64,000 nt of DNA, taken from the NCBI GenBank assembly GCA_031763025.1, contig JASSKH010000040.1:620001-684000 (forward strand), in the 5' to 3' direction. Below the pieces are notes generated by a model. It did not search any database, was not told where the DNA came from, and saw nothing but the letters and a program-made list of their open reading frames with translations. Numbering within the stretch: position 1 is the stretch's first letter; the number at the start of each line of letters is the position of its first letter. This DNA is from Macrocystis pyrifera. Its lineage: Eukaryota > Sar > Phaeophyceae > Laminariales > Laminariaceae. Shown here in pieces: positions 46,195 through 58,499 of the stretch. The position numbers and the translations under genes were made by a program.

Positions 46195-46443
46195 ATCTCT
46201 GAGCTGGAGCTTGAATCGCGACACCCCCCGCGAAATCGCGACCCGTGTGGTCACCGAGACGATTCGCAGCAGGTGTTCCTTCACCATCCCCTTCTTCGCC
46301 ATCGGCCCTTTGCCCCTCGCCCCAACGACACTTGCAGAGAGCTGGTCGATATATATACTATCCTCTACCCCGAGGCGCCCAAAGATTTCCACTCTTAAGG
46401 TGGCAAGAGTATGGCCCCGTTCGTCGAAGGAACCCGTGTGCAT
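46195..46443 (-). pseudogene. Retroelement C-terminal fragment
   Basis: The minus-strand frame reads SFDERGHTLATLRVEIFGRL, GVEDSIYIDQLSASVVG, then KEHLLRIVSVTTRVAISRGV and FKLQLRDRQ. It is clearly homologous to the end of the 24490-25235 element. It is cut off upstream. On its 3' side comes a G-rich run and then the C-tract repeat in the same (minus) orientation. The fragment is non-autonomous. Confidence 0.7.
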
Positions 46444-46449
46444 GGGGAG

Positions 46450-48033
46450 TTTCAGCCTTCATTTCTCGGATATGACTGACTGCTGTATGTACTTATCGCA
46501 TGTTCGTTGCTCTTCCTGTTCGACTGTATTACCCCTTTTGCAGCTGTAAAAATGATCTCACTCTACTCTCAAGTTGATTGTCCCCGAAAAGTGGATGCGG
46601 TCAAAGAAACAAGGTTGACAAGTCACTATGCACGAAACACCCCAATGGCGCCGGGGCTTGCCTAGGGCGTGTGTGTCTTCCTATGCTTGTCTGCGTTCGG
46701 GCTAGCCTGCGACGTTTAACGTTGCCGCATAATCGAATCATGTATCACCTGGTAACCCGCTAAAAATGGTTGACCCAAAGCACCGTAAAAACTACTACGT
46801 TGAACTAAATTTCGAAGGGCGATACGCCGTGCTCAATGGTCACATCATTTTGTTGTTCTCACTGGCGCAACCGCTGCCACGCGTTTGTACGAGCCGACAC
46901 ATACAACACGAGGCAAGGCGTACATCGATAGTACCAAAAACGGCCCCAAGAAACGCCGCGAATATATGTAGGAGCACCCATAGGAGAGCCCTGAGTACGT
47001 AAGGTTGGCGAGAGCACGACATTCCGCAGAAAACCAGCCTGCCACAAAACTAGAAGGGTTTTAGCCAAAACCAGGTATTCCTGGTCAGTTTTTGGCCAAA
47101 TCAGTTACATACTACTATTGTATTACTAGAAACAATTACAAATCACACGCCAGGAGCCCTGCCATTGACCAGGCTGACATCGTAACTGAGTTTGGCGCGA
47201 ATTGGCCAGGGTATACCTGATTTTGTTTCTTGGCCAATTTTGAACCTATCAGAGTCCATACGCACACTGTTTTTTCTTTGCGTATGGGTGTGCGGTCCCT
47301 CGGTTGCACAATTCTTGTGTATAAACTCTGTACTCGTACGTACGTACGTACGTACGCACGCATTTATGCATACATACGTATGCTCTGTACATGTACGTAG
47401 TACGTACGTATTTATGCATACATATACCTCGTACGTACGGTGATCTTACTTTTTCTTCTTTGGGGTGTACGACAAAGATGTCAGGAGACCGCATTTTCAC
47501 CCCTTGACAAGACTGCAACCAACTTTGCTTTGACACCAAACTGCTAGGTTTAGTGTGGAACACTCGGCCCTACACCCTTGACAGCGCACCTTTTGCCTTG
47601 CTTGACATGTCTCTTGATATCTTTGGTGTACGATGTACTTCCGTTGTTAAGATGTGTATACTCAGTTGTTTTCTATGGCCTACCTGGTATACCCTAAAGA
47701 AACCAAAGCAATCCAGATTTTGGAGGTCACACGCTATGTTCAGGAGCAGTTTTTTATAAAGGGTTTCCATGGACAAAACGCCGCTCGTGGCGCGCGTTTT
47801 TTACAAGGTCTTAGATTTTGGCCCAAAAGTGGCCAGGTGTACCTGATTTTGGCCGCAGTCCAAACTAGGACCACTCGCTTCCGGAACGACTCACTCGATT
47901 AAAAACCGTCGAGAACATCGTAGCCTGGGACCTTCGTAGTGATATTTTTTCGCTCCGACCGGAACAACAGGGGCCCGAAACCAAAGCGGTTTCGTCTGAT
48001 GTAGACGCAACCGAACCCACAAGGCCCCCAAAT
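46450..48033. other. Noncoding region 3' of MFS-B
   Basis: No exon is supported. It contains TACGTACG tracts (47336-47440) and a TACCTGGTA palindrome (47681). A motif TTTTGGCCAAAA/TGGCCAGG recurs around 47060-47250 and 47800-47860 and may be a minor repeat. Confidence 0.5.
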
Positions 48034-51000
48034 CTAGGCAATTTCGTCTAGACGAGGTTCGACTTTGTGTTCTCCGCCCCGCCCTATGCCTCGGCGCCAT
48101 CCTCCCGCACCGATCTGATGCCCTGGTGTTGCGGGGAATAAAATTTTGTCCCCTTGAGCGAAAATCACGAAATAGACCCCGCAGGAGCCGCATATGGCCC
48201 CGATCGCTCCCATCGCCACTATCCAAGCCAGGGACTCCCCGCTTCCTCCGAAGGCATCGAGGAGCTTGCCGACAACGGCAATGCCAGCCACGCTTGCGCC
48301 CGAGCCGGAGCTATTCGCAATCGAGAACAGCATTGCCGCGTGCTCGGGCGCGGCTATCTCCAAGTGGTATGTGGACCAGCCACCTCGCGAGAAGGCCAGG
48401 CTGGCTAGGGCAAGCGACGAGATGACCATTCCGATGGTAGAAGACGTGGCAAGTCCCATGGAGAGGAAACAGCCCACAGCCAGGGCGAAGGATATCCCGG
48501 TGATTAGTTTGGAGGCCCGTGGTACAGACGTGCCACGCGTGTTGATCTGCCAGCAGTACGCGATGCCACCCAGGATGGAAAATACCATCATCGTTAGGTA
48601 AGGAGCCAACTTTTTGTTTTTGAGAGAAAGACAGGCGCCGAAACACAAACGAGGGGTTTGAAGTCGGCAATAAGCGTTACGTAGCGTCAGTGGACACTAT
48701 TGTAGTGAGAACGTGCAGAAAAACTACGAGCTACAGGCCAAGAATCATAGCTCGTTCGTTAAAGCGGCATGACCACCTTTTAAGTCGTATGTGCGTGTGT
48801 AGAAGAATGAACAGGCCGTGAATACGCAATGAATACAATGAATGGGTCAGCATGCGTCAAACCTAATATATCGTAGGTGTGGTCGGTGGCGGGAGTTTAC
48901 GGACAATATATAGGGGCTGAGATTGTGCCCCTCATAATAAGGTCAGCGCAACAAAATCACCACAACATGGAGAACCCTGGAGATTTCGTGGTATCGGCAG
49001 ATGCTTCTCCAAAACGCTCAACTCGAAGGGCCGTACGGTTATGAGGCCCACTGAGATCATAATCATCAAGTCCTCACCAGCGAAACAAGGCTGAGGTCTT
49101 TCAGCTCGACCAGAAATAACTCCTCGAAGTACGTAGGAAGCCAGCTCATCACGACGTTGATGCCCGTGCCGGCACCCACGCCGGCAGTCACACACGCCCA
49201 TGCCGCCGGGCTCATACTCATCGCCTTCCATGGAAAAGGTGAGGACTTCGCCTGGCTGCTGCGTCCAAACACCGGTCGTGTCGTGTCTTTGGTGGCGTCC
49301 CAATCCGCCGCCGGGTCTTGACCGCTAAAAGCGGGGATATTCTGCGTCTGAACCCTGCTATCTATGAAGCCCTCTCTGCCATTTCTACTGCGGACCACCC
49401 GGCTGTTACCGACGGTACTATCGGTTCGTTCGAGCACCGAGTTTCTGTGTATCAACGCAAACGAACCGCTCGTACTCTGCGCAGCGACTAACCATTCCGG
49501 TTCTTTTTCGCCTCCATCGTGGGGGGCGTCGGACCCAGCACACAGCCATACAGCCAACCAGGCCGCGCCCATGCCAGCCGCGATGTAGAACGTGGCGGGT
49601 GCGTCGATGTTCGATACTGCCGTCACGCAGGACGTTCAAAGCAGAAGTCGGAACAGCGCGAAAGTTAGCAAGAAAAAATGTTGAATAGCAACGGAAGAGC
49701 CGAGTGGGCCAACTTCTGTTCCACGTGTTGTCGCTTGCAGCCATACTGGACGGGCGGGCAGTATTGAATTTGAAATATCTTGCGTCGTCATATCTTGCGT
49801 CGTCATGCGCTATGATGCCGAATCCACACAAAAGCTGCATGCAGGATTATGGATATTGAATAATCCATGAAATGCAACGTACGTACATTATAGAAGTAAA
49901 TAAATAAACAAATCAGATGCTACGTACAGTGCAGCACCTGTATATAACTACTATATACGCAACAAAAATCGTCCAGTACTGGAATAATACCCCCCGTCCC
50001 CTCCCCGCCTCCCAATCCAACACGTCTCCCGCGCCTCTCCTTACCTACGATTGGTACCGTCACCATCGCGATCGTAGCCCCCGCGAACTTTCCTGCCATG
50101 GCTAACGCGAAGTAGCGCCCTCGACTCTCAGGAGGAACCCAGTGCCCAAGCACTGACTGTGAGGCAGGAACCAACATCCCCTGGGCCATACCGATGACCA
50201 GCCGACAGGCGATAAACCCGCTAAGGGCATGATCAGAGCTTCCCGATGGAAAGACCATTAGCATGGACGCCGGGCTCCAGAGGAGAAAGGAAAGCGCGAG
50301 CGTAGCCTTTCCACCGTACCGGCGGGTCATGTAGCCACCCGGAATCTGATGACCAAGGAAAACGTGGGAATCGTTTTGTTGCTAAGATATGGACGGGTGG
50401 GGAGGGGAGGTGGCAGGCGAGCACACGGTGTCGTACCAGCGCGGACTTGTGCCCGATACGGCGGGAATACATGTACCCTAGCACCGAGAGGCGAGGTGTC
50501 ACCCCCTGGCGTGTGTCGGTTGCCTCACTGCAACAGAGAAATACATCTCGCTTACTGTGACGGTCACATCAAGCCCGAGGGCATCCCTCAAGCCCGCGGC
50601 AGGAACGGACGCCCAGTACAAATTGGTAAACTCGATCATTGACCGCATTTGTACGAAAACCGCTGGAAGACTTCGATTTTGAGACTACCGTAAAAAGTGA
50701 AGCGCTGTGTTGTCCTAAATGGCTGCGCACTGTAATTGCGTAGGACATAGGTCAGAGCTTTACAGTTTATGCAAGCGCCCGGACTAAGGCACTGCTCCGT
50801 CTGTTCTTCTCGTGCCGTGCCGCCACTAACGATACATCGATCTTGAGAGCAAACTCGTGCGTAGCCCGTCTCCATCCTTGAGGGCCAATGATTCGTACCA
50901 GGTACGAAGTGGACCGCGGGAGACAGGTACAACACATACCAGGTACCTGTTACCTATCATACCGGCACATTGTTTTTTTCGGGTGGACGTACTAGTAGAG

Positions 51001-51987
51001 TCTAAACCTGGACCGCTGAATCTAGCGGTATGATATGGCACGGATGTACGGATACGTGAATACCTGCTACGTGCTAAGGCTAGTATGGTAGCTTCACGCA
51101 GAGCTGTGGCTTTTAAGAGATTGCACTGTACTCCTTAAAAAAATGTTGACAAAGCAGTAGTCTAGAACTCGATACGTACCAGTGGCTGGTATGATTTAAT
51201 GTGATTCGAGTCAAGGCGTAGAGATATTGTGTACGGACTCACATGATCCCAGAGTACAAGATCACAAAACGAACACCTGTACTATATACTGCGCACCTGT
51301 GTGAGGGCGTAGCCGGAGTAGTACACAGCGAACACATATCCCTTTTCCGTCTCGGACAGGCCAAATTCAGTGGCGATGTCGGTGAAGGCTATGCTGAAGC
51401 CCACGCGTTCCCAATCTGCGGGTTAAATAAGCGAAACAAGGCTGAGGGGGGGCGGTATATTCTACTCCGTCCAAGTTCCGTGCGTAGCGCTACCCAAAGC
51501 CCCGACTGCAGACAGACCCGGCGGCAGCAGCAGCAGCAGCAGCAATACCAAGTAGGACACGGTAAACCGTCTCCGGGGACGGGCCAACGTGAGAAACAAG
51601 AACGTAACGGCCCATATACTACAAGAACTTTCAACGGACGATAAGAATGGCGTGTTTCGGCATATCGTACGTTGCGTACGTAGAAAGCGAGAACCCTCAA
51701 GTCAAAACTAAACCATGCAAAAACCATGGACACTACGTACCCGCTACAAGGAACAGCAATACCTACTCTACCCTACTTACCCTTTCGCCTTTCACAAGGA
51801 CCCTGCCTCAAAAACAAACGCACTCCATACACCAACACCCTCCCCTCTCACATGCCACAAGCGTGCACACGAATATTACGGCTGTAATGACTCTGTGGCC
51901 GCAGGCCCACCGCAGTAGCTTTCCGCAACCGGTGGCATCCGCATGTGATGCGTTGTTGGATGAATTCCCCTCACCCGTATTGGCCAT
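48034..51987 (-). CDS. MFS-B: SLC17/PHT4-like major facilitator transporter, five exons, intact
   Basis: Exons on the minus strand: 51987-51852, 51415-51297, 50345-50045, 49616-49078, 48609-48034 (TAG at 48036-48034). They total 1671 nt, 556 residues, with phases 1, 0, 1, 0. The start MANTGEG is chosen because it is the only ATG in the open frame. Features: TM1 ITAVIFVCTLVA; WERVGFSIAFTDIATEFG; TQIPGGYMTRRYGGK (motif A region with the usual Asp replaced by Arg); GMLVPASQSVLGHWVPPESR; APATFYIAAGMGAAWLAVWL; a ~75-residue hydrophilic central loop; INVVMSWLPTYFEELF; LAPYLTMMVFSILGG; GGWSTYHLEIAAPEHAA; and a charged cytosolic tail. The family moves anions across membranes by alternating access. 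The substrate and membrane are unknown. It is a paralogue of MFS-A in tail-to-tail orientation, with shared exon lengths and residual intron similarity. Confidence 0.9.
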
Positions 51988-52842
51988 GACGTCGTTTCTG
52001 AGTGACTTCCGTGGGCTGTGGTCGTCGAACGTGAGACGGGGAGGGATTATATTAGACACGCGAGGTCTGCTAGCGCGGAAGCGCGAGCCCCCGCAATGTT
52101 GTGCATGGGCTACATATATACCAGTACCAGGTAGTGTAGAGGATAGGGGTGGACATGATCAATTATTGTGGTGTGCCCATTTTAAGACCACCCGTTTGAA
52201 GCTTATTTACGTGGTCTTATCTTCGTTTTCGTCTCATCTTTTGCTACAGAAAATATTAAACCCATACTAATTCCAAGTATTTTTTTATCGTGACAAGCCG
52301 ATTTACGTGGTCTTAAATCTCTACTATGGCCTTAAACCGGATGGTCTTAAAATCGGTACACCACTGTGATGACTTGAGATAGAATGACCTCACACGCGTC
52401 CACGTCCGAAGCACGCTGTATAGCAAAAAGCAGTGGTGTGAACGAAATAAAAGAAGCGGCAATACCGACCGTTAGCTCGGACAGTCTACGTACGTAATAC
52501 ACTACTTGGGCGGCGATCGATGTGCACACCACATAAAATATACCAGGTGTACATACACATATATTTGCACTCATCCATGGTATATGTGTGTGTCTGCAAG
52601 TTGTATAATCAAGAGAAACGTGGAGGGTAGAAAAATCTTTTTTTTTTTTACTGTGGTTCACTTTATGATTTGGTGCAGTACAGACCCTAAACTCGACGTT
52701 TTCGTCGAATAGGTGATCTCGGATTGGAAATATTCTGACAAATTGTGACCGCTCAACACGTTGTGAGTGTGAGTCGTTGGCAAGCAAGCGAGGGGATTAA
52801 TTAGCTGGCCCCTTTCATGTGATAAAAAACCCCTTGCGTAGG

Positions 52843-52992
52843 TAGTGAGAGGGGGGGGGTGTAGTCGATAGGAGATGTGTACTCGATCCCATGCATCGCC
52901 GTAGTCGTATGACCATAGACCCTCGCATCCCTACAATGCCGGGACGGAGCATGTCGATTTTTCACCGATCAGGCAGGGGGGGGGGGGGGGTA
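52843..52992 (-). mobile_element. C-tract repeat, fragment between two G runs
   Basis: The fragment reads G run, TGTACTCGATCCCATGCATC, GCCGTAGTCGTATGACCATA, GACCCTCGCATCCC and GGGACGGAGCATGTCG, then a second G run at 52976-52990. It is the reverse complement of the family end. Confidence 0.8.
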
Positions 52993-53069
52993 CTACTTGG
53001 TTCGAGTTAAACGATGAAAAAAGAGGCCAAGCGTTTCACGTTATGAGACAATAAAACTAAACGTATTAC

Positions 53070-53430
53070 TCTACGGTGGTTACCGTACTGTACGGCGGTT
53101 GCCGTACTGTGCGTTGGTCACCGTACGTAAAGGCTACATGCATAGCATTATAAGCACGCCATCAATCGACCGGCGTGAACGTAAACTGATGTACTAATGC
53201 AGTGACTACCCCGACACCAACGGTGTGATATTATCCCCTTCTACTCTGAGACCTGGGGTTTGAGTTATACGACGAAGAAATAAGCCAAAACTTGCATACA
53301 AAGCAGGAAGTGAAAAACAAAAACGTAGAACTGCACGGTGGTTACCGTACTTCATTGCGTTACCATTCTGTACGGTGGTCCCCTTACTGTACAGTGGTTA
53401 TCATACTGTACGGTCATTACCGCACAGAGA
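53070..53430. repeat. Degenerate GTGGTTACCGTACTGTACG minisatellite
   Basis: Two clusters (53070-53125 and 53330-53425) hold about nine diverged ~19-bp units of the form ACGGTGGTTACCGTACTGT. Confidence 0.75.
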
Positions 53431-54319
53431 GCATTTTTAGAGCATCATGGTTCATGTAATAATAGCAAAATACCATACAATCCTCAGTAGAACAAGTAAA
53501 AATCAACCGCTATTAATACCAGTATCCTCGCCGACCGCGACGTTGAGATTCGTTAGTTTTGTCCCGTATGTACGTACCTGCCCCTGTTGTAGACTCCTTG
53601 TTGTACCTTTTCGCGACTACGGACAAGATCATGACAACGATGAGACCACTTGGCAACACGTATTAATGAAATACTGTAAATTATCAAATACAAATTGCAA
53701 GGGGGGGTTCGCCGCGGCGGGCGGACGCCTGCTCGCGGCTCCGCGCATTCCCGTAATGGCTGCCGGCGTACAGGTATGCAACTCGAAGCTGTTACTCGTA
53801 GTGCGACAGTACTGCCAAGGAGTGTACTAGAAAAAAAAGAGTGAAGAGAAAGAAAACGCTGCCAACACAAGAAAAACGAACATTGCCATCCGCCATTCGG
53901 CACAACAACGCAAAATAACTCGTTCGAACAGCAACAAGCAGCACTACAAACTACTCCGTACGAAACGCTCGGCGTCGGTACTGTAAAATTCGTATACAGG
54001 CATATAAATGCAAAACATTTAGTTGAGCAGCAGTCGATCGAGTTAATGGATAGTACGAAGCGAGGGCGATTACGTTGGTGCAGCAAGCTCAGCAGCAGCA
54101 AGCAGCAGCAGCATAGCGTACAGGTACGTATCATACGAAAACTACGCTGGCAAGAGACCTCCGCCGAGACGCCAAACAAATGTCAATTGCGAGACGGTAC
54201 TCGCACAGCTTCCGATGCAGATGAATCCGTCTTTCAGCTTTCGGAGACACAACATCGAGAGGGGTTGGCTTGCACAATAACCATGCTTATGGGGGTCAGC
54301 AGTAAAATCATATCGCAGA

Positions 54320-54650
54320 CACAGCAGCAGCAGCAGCAGCAGCAGCAGCACATCATGCACGCCCGAGGTTGCCCCTGGCACAACAGTCGGGGCAGGGGAG
54401 CCCGGTGGCGCACGAGGAGGAAAGGCATCATAATATACCCCAGGCCGACCTACTCTGTGAGGGGGACGGCGTGAGCAGCAGCAACAACAACAGCAGAACA
54501 GCACAGCAGCTGCACTTAGTAGCAGCAACAGAGCAGCAGCAGAGCAGCAGCAGCAAAGCAGCAGCAAAGCAGCAGCAGAGCAGCAGCAGAGCAGCAGCAG
54601 CAAAGCAGCAGCAAAGCAGCAGCAAAGCAGCAGCAGAGCAGCAGCAGTAG
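54320..54650. repeat. CAG/AGC compound microsatellite
   Basis: A pure CAG run (54320-54350) and a longer AGCAGCAGCAAAGCAGCAGC-type compound array (about 54476-54650) bracket a ~75-bp unit (CACGCCCGAGGTTGCCCCTG...). Related units recur at 54640-54730, 54890-54975 and 56590-56660, the first three each preceded by CAG repeats. The Gln/Ser- and Leu/Cys-rich frames are artefacts. Confidence 0.85.
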
Positions 54651-54734
54651 CACATCACGCGCGCCCGAGGCCGCCCTCGGCACAGCAGTCAAGGCAGGGG
54701 AGCACGGTGGGGCACGACGAGGAACTGTATAATG

Positions 54735-54842
54735 GCGTCCTCGTTGGAGTTACTTAGTAGTAGGTGAATCTCGTCCCTACCGGAGTCAAGTTGTGGGTGC
54801 GAGTCTCACCTTGTGCGTGCTCGTGCTCGTAGGGACGTTTTT
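54735..54842 (+). mobile_element. SINE-like tRNA-derived head
   Basis: It aligns with the head of the 13629 SINE. GTCCTCGTTGG, CTTAGTAGTAGGTG (A-box-like) and GTGGGTGCGAGTCTCACC (B-box-like) occur in the same order and spacing, followed by GGGACGTTTTT. No body or A tail is recognised after it. It is either a related SINE subfamily or a head-only remnant. Confidence 0.6.
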
Positions 54843-55410
54843 AGCAGAAAAACAGCACGGCAGCGATGGTACGTAGCAGCAGCAGCAACCAGTAAATCAC
54901 GCACGCCCGAGGCCGCTCCGGCACAGCTGTCGGGGCAGGGGAGCACGGTGGGGCACAACAAGGAAAGGTATAACCACACCCTCGAGGGTCAGCAACGAAA
55001 CATATATTCCAGGCTAACCTACTCCACGTGAGGGGAGCTGCGTGAGGGTTTGAAAGAAACACAATGTCGTCGGCGTACCTCGTCGTAACCCGCACACATA
55101 CTCGCTCACAACTCAATTTTTTTCTTGACAGTTACATGAGAAAAAAGAGAAACACCTTCACATCACAACCAAAACTCCACGCTTCATGTGATACTGCCTG
55201 CTGCAAAAAAGAATCGTAGCGTGTGTACCTCCGCCACCGTGCGGCTCCTCCTGCGGCGTAAGCTCATCCGATTCGGTCGAAACCAAAGGACCCATCTTCT
55301 CTGGCTCACGGAGCCTGATCGCCCGGTGTGCACAGCAGTCAAAGAGGCTCCCGACGCTCGTTTCGCGACCGTATGCGAGCCTACGAAGCTCAACGTTTTT
55401 GCGGAAAACT

Positions 55411-56100
55411 CGTGCCTTCAGGCTGACTCTTATGGGAGACGGAAACCAGAAAACAAAACAAGATTTCTCTTCATCGTGTAGAAACCCCAGGGTAGTGTCG
55501 TCGGTAGACATGAGCCTGTTCCTATCACTGCCCAAACACAAAAACCTGCGCTTTCGAAACACAGCACCTGCCGTCGCCGCCGATTCCTCGCCTCACAGGG
55601 AACGAAATGACGTCAAACTCTCGAGGCCGTTTGCTCCACTCTTTTAGAGTGCTCGCTACTAAGTTTGAGGGTCGTTGATGCTGTGTGGCTGGAGTTATCG
55701 GTCGAGACATCGGAGTCTGATCCATTTCTGGACAACTTTTTTTCAGACGGAACTAGAACCCATTTCCGTCTCAAAAAAACGTCCAGAAATAAGTCAGGCT
55801 CTCACGTCTCGAGCGAGACCTCCGGCCACACAGCATCAACGACCCTTGAACTTGGTAGCGAGCACTTTCAAAGCAGTGGAGCATACAGCCTTGAAGGTTT
55901 GACGTCAACTCGTGCACTGTGAGGGGAGGAATCATCGGAGGTGGTAAGTGTTGTGTGTTGAAAGTGCATTTTTTTTTTTCCTGCTGCGGCATACTAAACA
56001 GTAGCTCCCATCGGCTGTGTGGGTTTCAACACCATAAAGGGAAAATCCTGTTCTGTTTTCTGCTTTCCTTCTCCCATAAGAGTCAGCCTCACACGTATGT
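55411..56100. repeat. ~690-bp foldback (imperfect inverted repeat with almost no loop)
   Basis: Sequence left of about 55758 matches the reverse complement of the sequence to its right over ~340 bp per arm. Matching blocks include GGCTGACTCTTATGGGAGA (outer), GATTCCTCGCCTCACAG with ATGACGTCAAAC, GGGTCGTTGATGCTGTGTGG, and TTTCTGGAC near the centre. Arm identity is high but imperfect, with small indels. The encoded RNA would form a long hairpin. The frames on both arms translate similarly because of the symmetry and are not genes. Confidence 0.8.
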
Positions 56101-58499
56101 TAGCCCGAATCGGTAATTCGACACCTGTTTCTCCAACGCCCAATCTCAACGCAGGCGGAACGGCGTAGCACGAGACCAGCCACCCCAACCTATATTTCCC
56201 AAACTCTTGCCGGCATGAGCTGTCAAAAGCCGCGGAGGCTGCGGCCTCTCCCGTTTCGGCCAGAGGAGAAGAGGTCCAACCTGGGTGCTGGCATCGAAAA
56301 CAGAATATTTTTACCATCGCAAGCGAGCATAGATGTCGGTTGACGGCACTTTTGCCCCTTGACGGACAGCTGTCAAGAACATCCCAATGCCAAACGCTAT
56401 TATTTTTGAGAAGAGGGTTTGACGGGCTAGAGATAGGACTGACGGGGCAAAGGTAGGCCGCCAACCTAAATCTTTGGCCCCGAGACAGTGATAAATCAAG
56501 TATCTATCACTCAACTTGTCCTACTCACCGCTGATCTATTCGAAATGTTTCTGATAAAAACGCGCACAGCACCCGGCCAACCGGCAGCCAGGGCACGGCG
56601 CAAGTACGTCCGAGGCCGCCCCCGACACAGTCGGGCTCGGGGATCACGATGAGGCAGTTTCGTCCCGCAAGGTGAATCTCATCTCGAGCTGGCACGAACA
56701 ACGCACAAAAAATACGTATAAGTAGCGCCGAGGAGCGCCGAGAGCACACCGCCAGCAGCATCGTACTTATATTTATACCCAGATGCCTCTCGACGAAGCA
56801 CATACATTTCGAGTCCTCCGCGTCCGGGGCCCTTTTCTCGACGCGAGGTAAGCCTTTCGTTTGCCTACTTTGCCACCTCGCCTGGCTGACCCGACCTCGC
56901 CCGGGGAAGCCCTACTCGGTGGTCTGTTCGAGGGCTCGTGCAACCGGCCTATAAGCTCGAACGAATGCCAATATATCGCGACGTCGGCCCGCTGGCCTGT
57001 TTCAAAACACGAAACGTTTTTTTTTTTTTCCAGAGGCGTGAGCATCGCATGAGCAGGAAACCAGCATTCGGTACTGTATTGACATTGCTCCGTCCGGTGA
57101 CGTTAGTTAATTATTCACTCGCATTACCGACCGCATACCCTTCGTACAATATGTACACACAAAGTCGACGTTTTTGTGGTGCTAAGTAATGGACCAGGGG
57201 CCAGGAGCTGGGTGATCTGTGCAACACAACTATTAATACTACTACTAATAACTGCCAAACAGAGCACCTACCTGCAAGCAGTAAAAGTTTGATTCGTGCT
57301 TGTTTGACTGATTGTTAGTATAGGTACCGGCATTAAGTTATATCCAGCATATCTGGTAGTATGCTACCCAGTACCAGGAGGTTTGGAATATCTGTACAGT
57401 TTGCGATGTCGCTGACTAGGTGGATATCAATCATTGTGGCTAACATACGTAAGAGTACGTATCGTTAGGGTCCCCGCTTCCCTGATTTGAACCCAACATA
57501 TTCATGCCAAACCCACATACACTGTGTTTTCCGATACGGGTGCGTTGTTTTGGTCTTAAAGCGACGAACAACAGCAGCATTACCTACAGAGCCCTACAAG
57601 CTCTAGCCTCTGAGGCCTCGGTTCTTTTTAATGTGGCTGGGAGACTCCACGCCTTTGTTCACAGAGTAGATCTCTGCTGTTGGAGTGCTCGAAGCGCAAA
57701 ATCACCAGGTCTGTACTGCTGCTGGGTTCTTTGGTACCCGAGTAGAGTATGCTTCGATTCCCAGTTGCGAGCGGAACCCTCCCTGGTCGATCGAGCACCT
57801 ACCACGACAAAACTCGACGAACTCAACACGGCTTTCGACGCGAGCAGAGGAGGATGGAGATGCAAACCAGGGGCCTCCGTAGACACCGTCGGTATCGAAA
57901 TCGAGGGTGATTTCGTCTCGCGCGAGGCACAAACGTCACTGCACGTCTCGAGGCATATATGTCACTGCACGCACTCAAGTCAGTCAGTCACTCATCACAT
58001 CCGAAGAAACTATTTTTTTTTTAATAATCGCTTGCTCTGGGTGAAGTTTCCTTGCATCGCAGACGCCCCCGTACACAGGCGACCCGTTAGATCTGGCTCG
58101 TCATTTCAAGAACGGTAGAAATGAGGAGCTTGCCAGACGCAATCAAGTGGTCAAACTTCTAACTGCATTGAGCTACCGCGTTGGCGGTTCTTTTATTTTC
58201 ACTGTGTTTCAACAACAGTCTTGGGATCGTATTCGCTGTGAAGCTATACGCGTCTGCGCAGAAACACTTGTATAGTCGCTGGGTGGGTACGGGTGGGTGT
58301 GGGTTAGTGGGTAGGTAAGGTGGATTGTTGGGTGGGTTGGTTGGTGCGTGGGCTGGTTGGTCCCATCATCACCAACACCATCAATCACCAACTTTTACTG
58401 AGATTTTAAGCGATGGGCGTCAGCGCTAAAACCTTGGATGGTGAATGGGTGAGCCCACAGGGGGGGGGGTACCGGTAGTATCAAGTAATATCTTCCAGA

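Larger units (their letters stand above)
51988..54300. other. Upstream of MFS-B; no further gene supported
   Basis: The MFS-B 5' UTR and promoter should lie just above 51987, but I see no distinct element. The stretch contains a TACCAGGTA palindrome (52135), a C-tract repeat and a GTAC-rich minisatellite. The T-rich or charged open frames are unconvincing. Confidence 0.5.

Noticed and set aside
54142..54658. Long Leu/Cys- or Gln/Ser-rich frames on both strands
   Set aside because: They are translations of the CAG/AGC microsatellite in different frames.
55158..56464. Several medium frames on both strands resembling each other
   Set aside because: Their similarity comes from the inverted repeat; no protein family or splice support.
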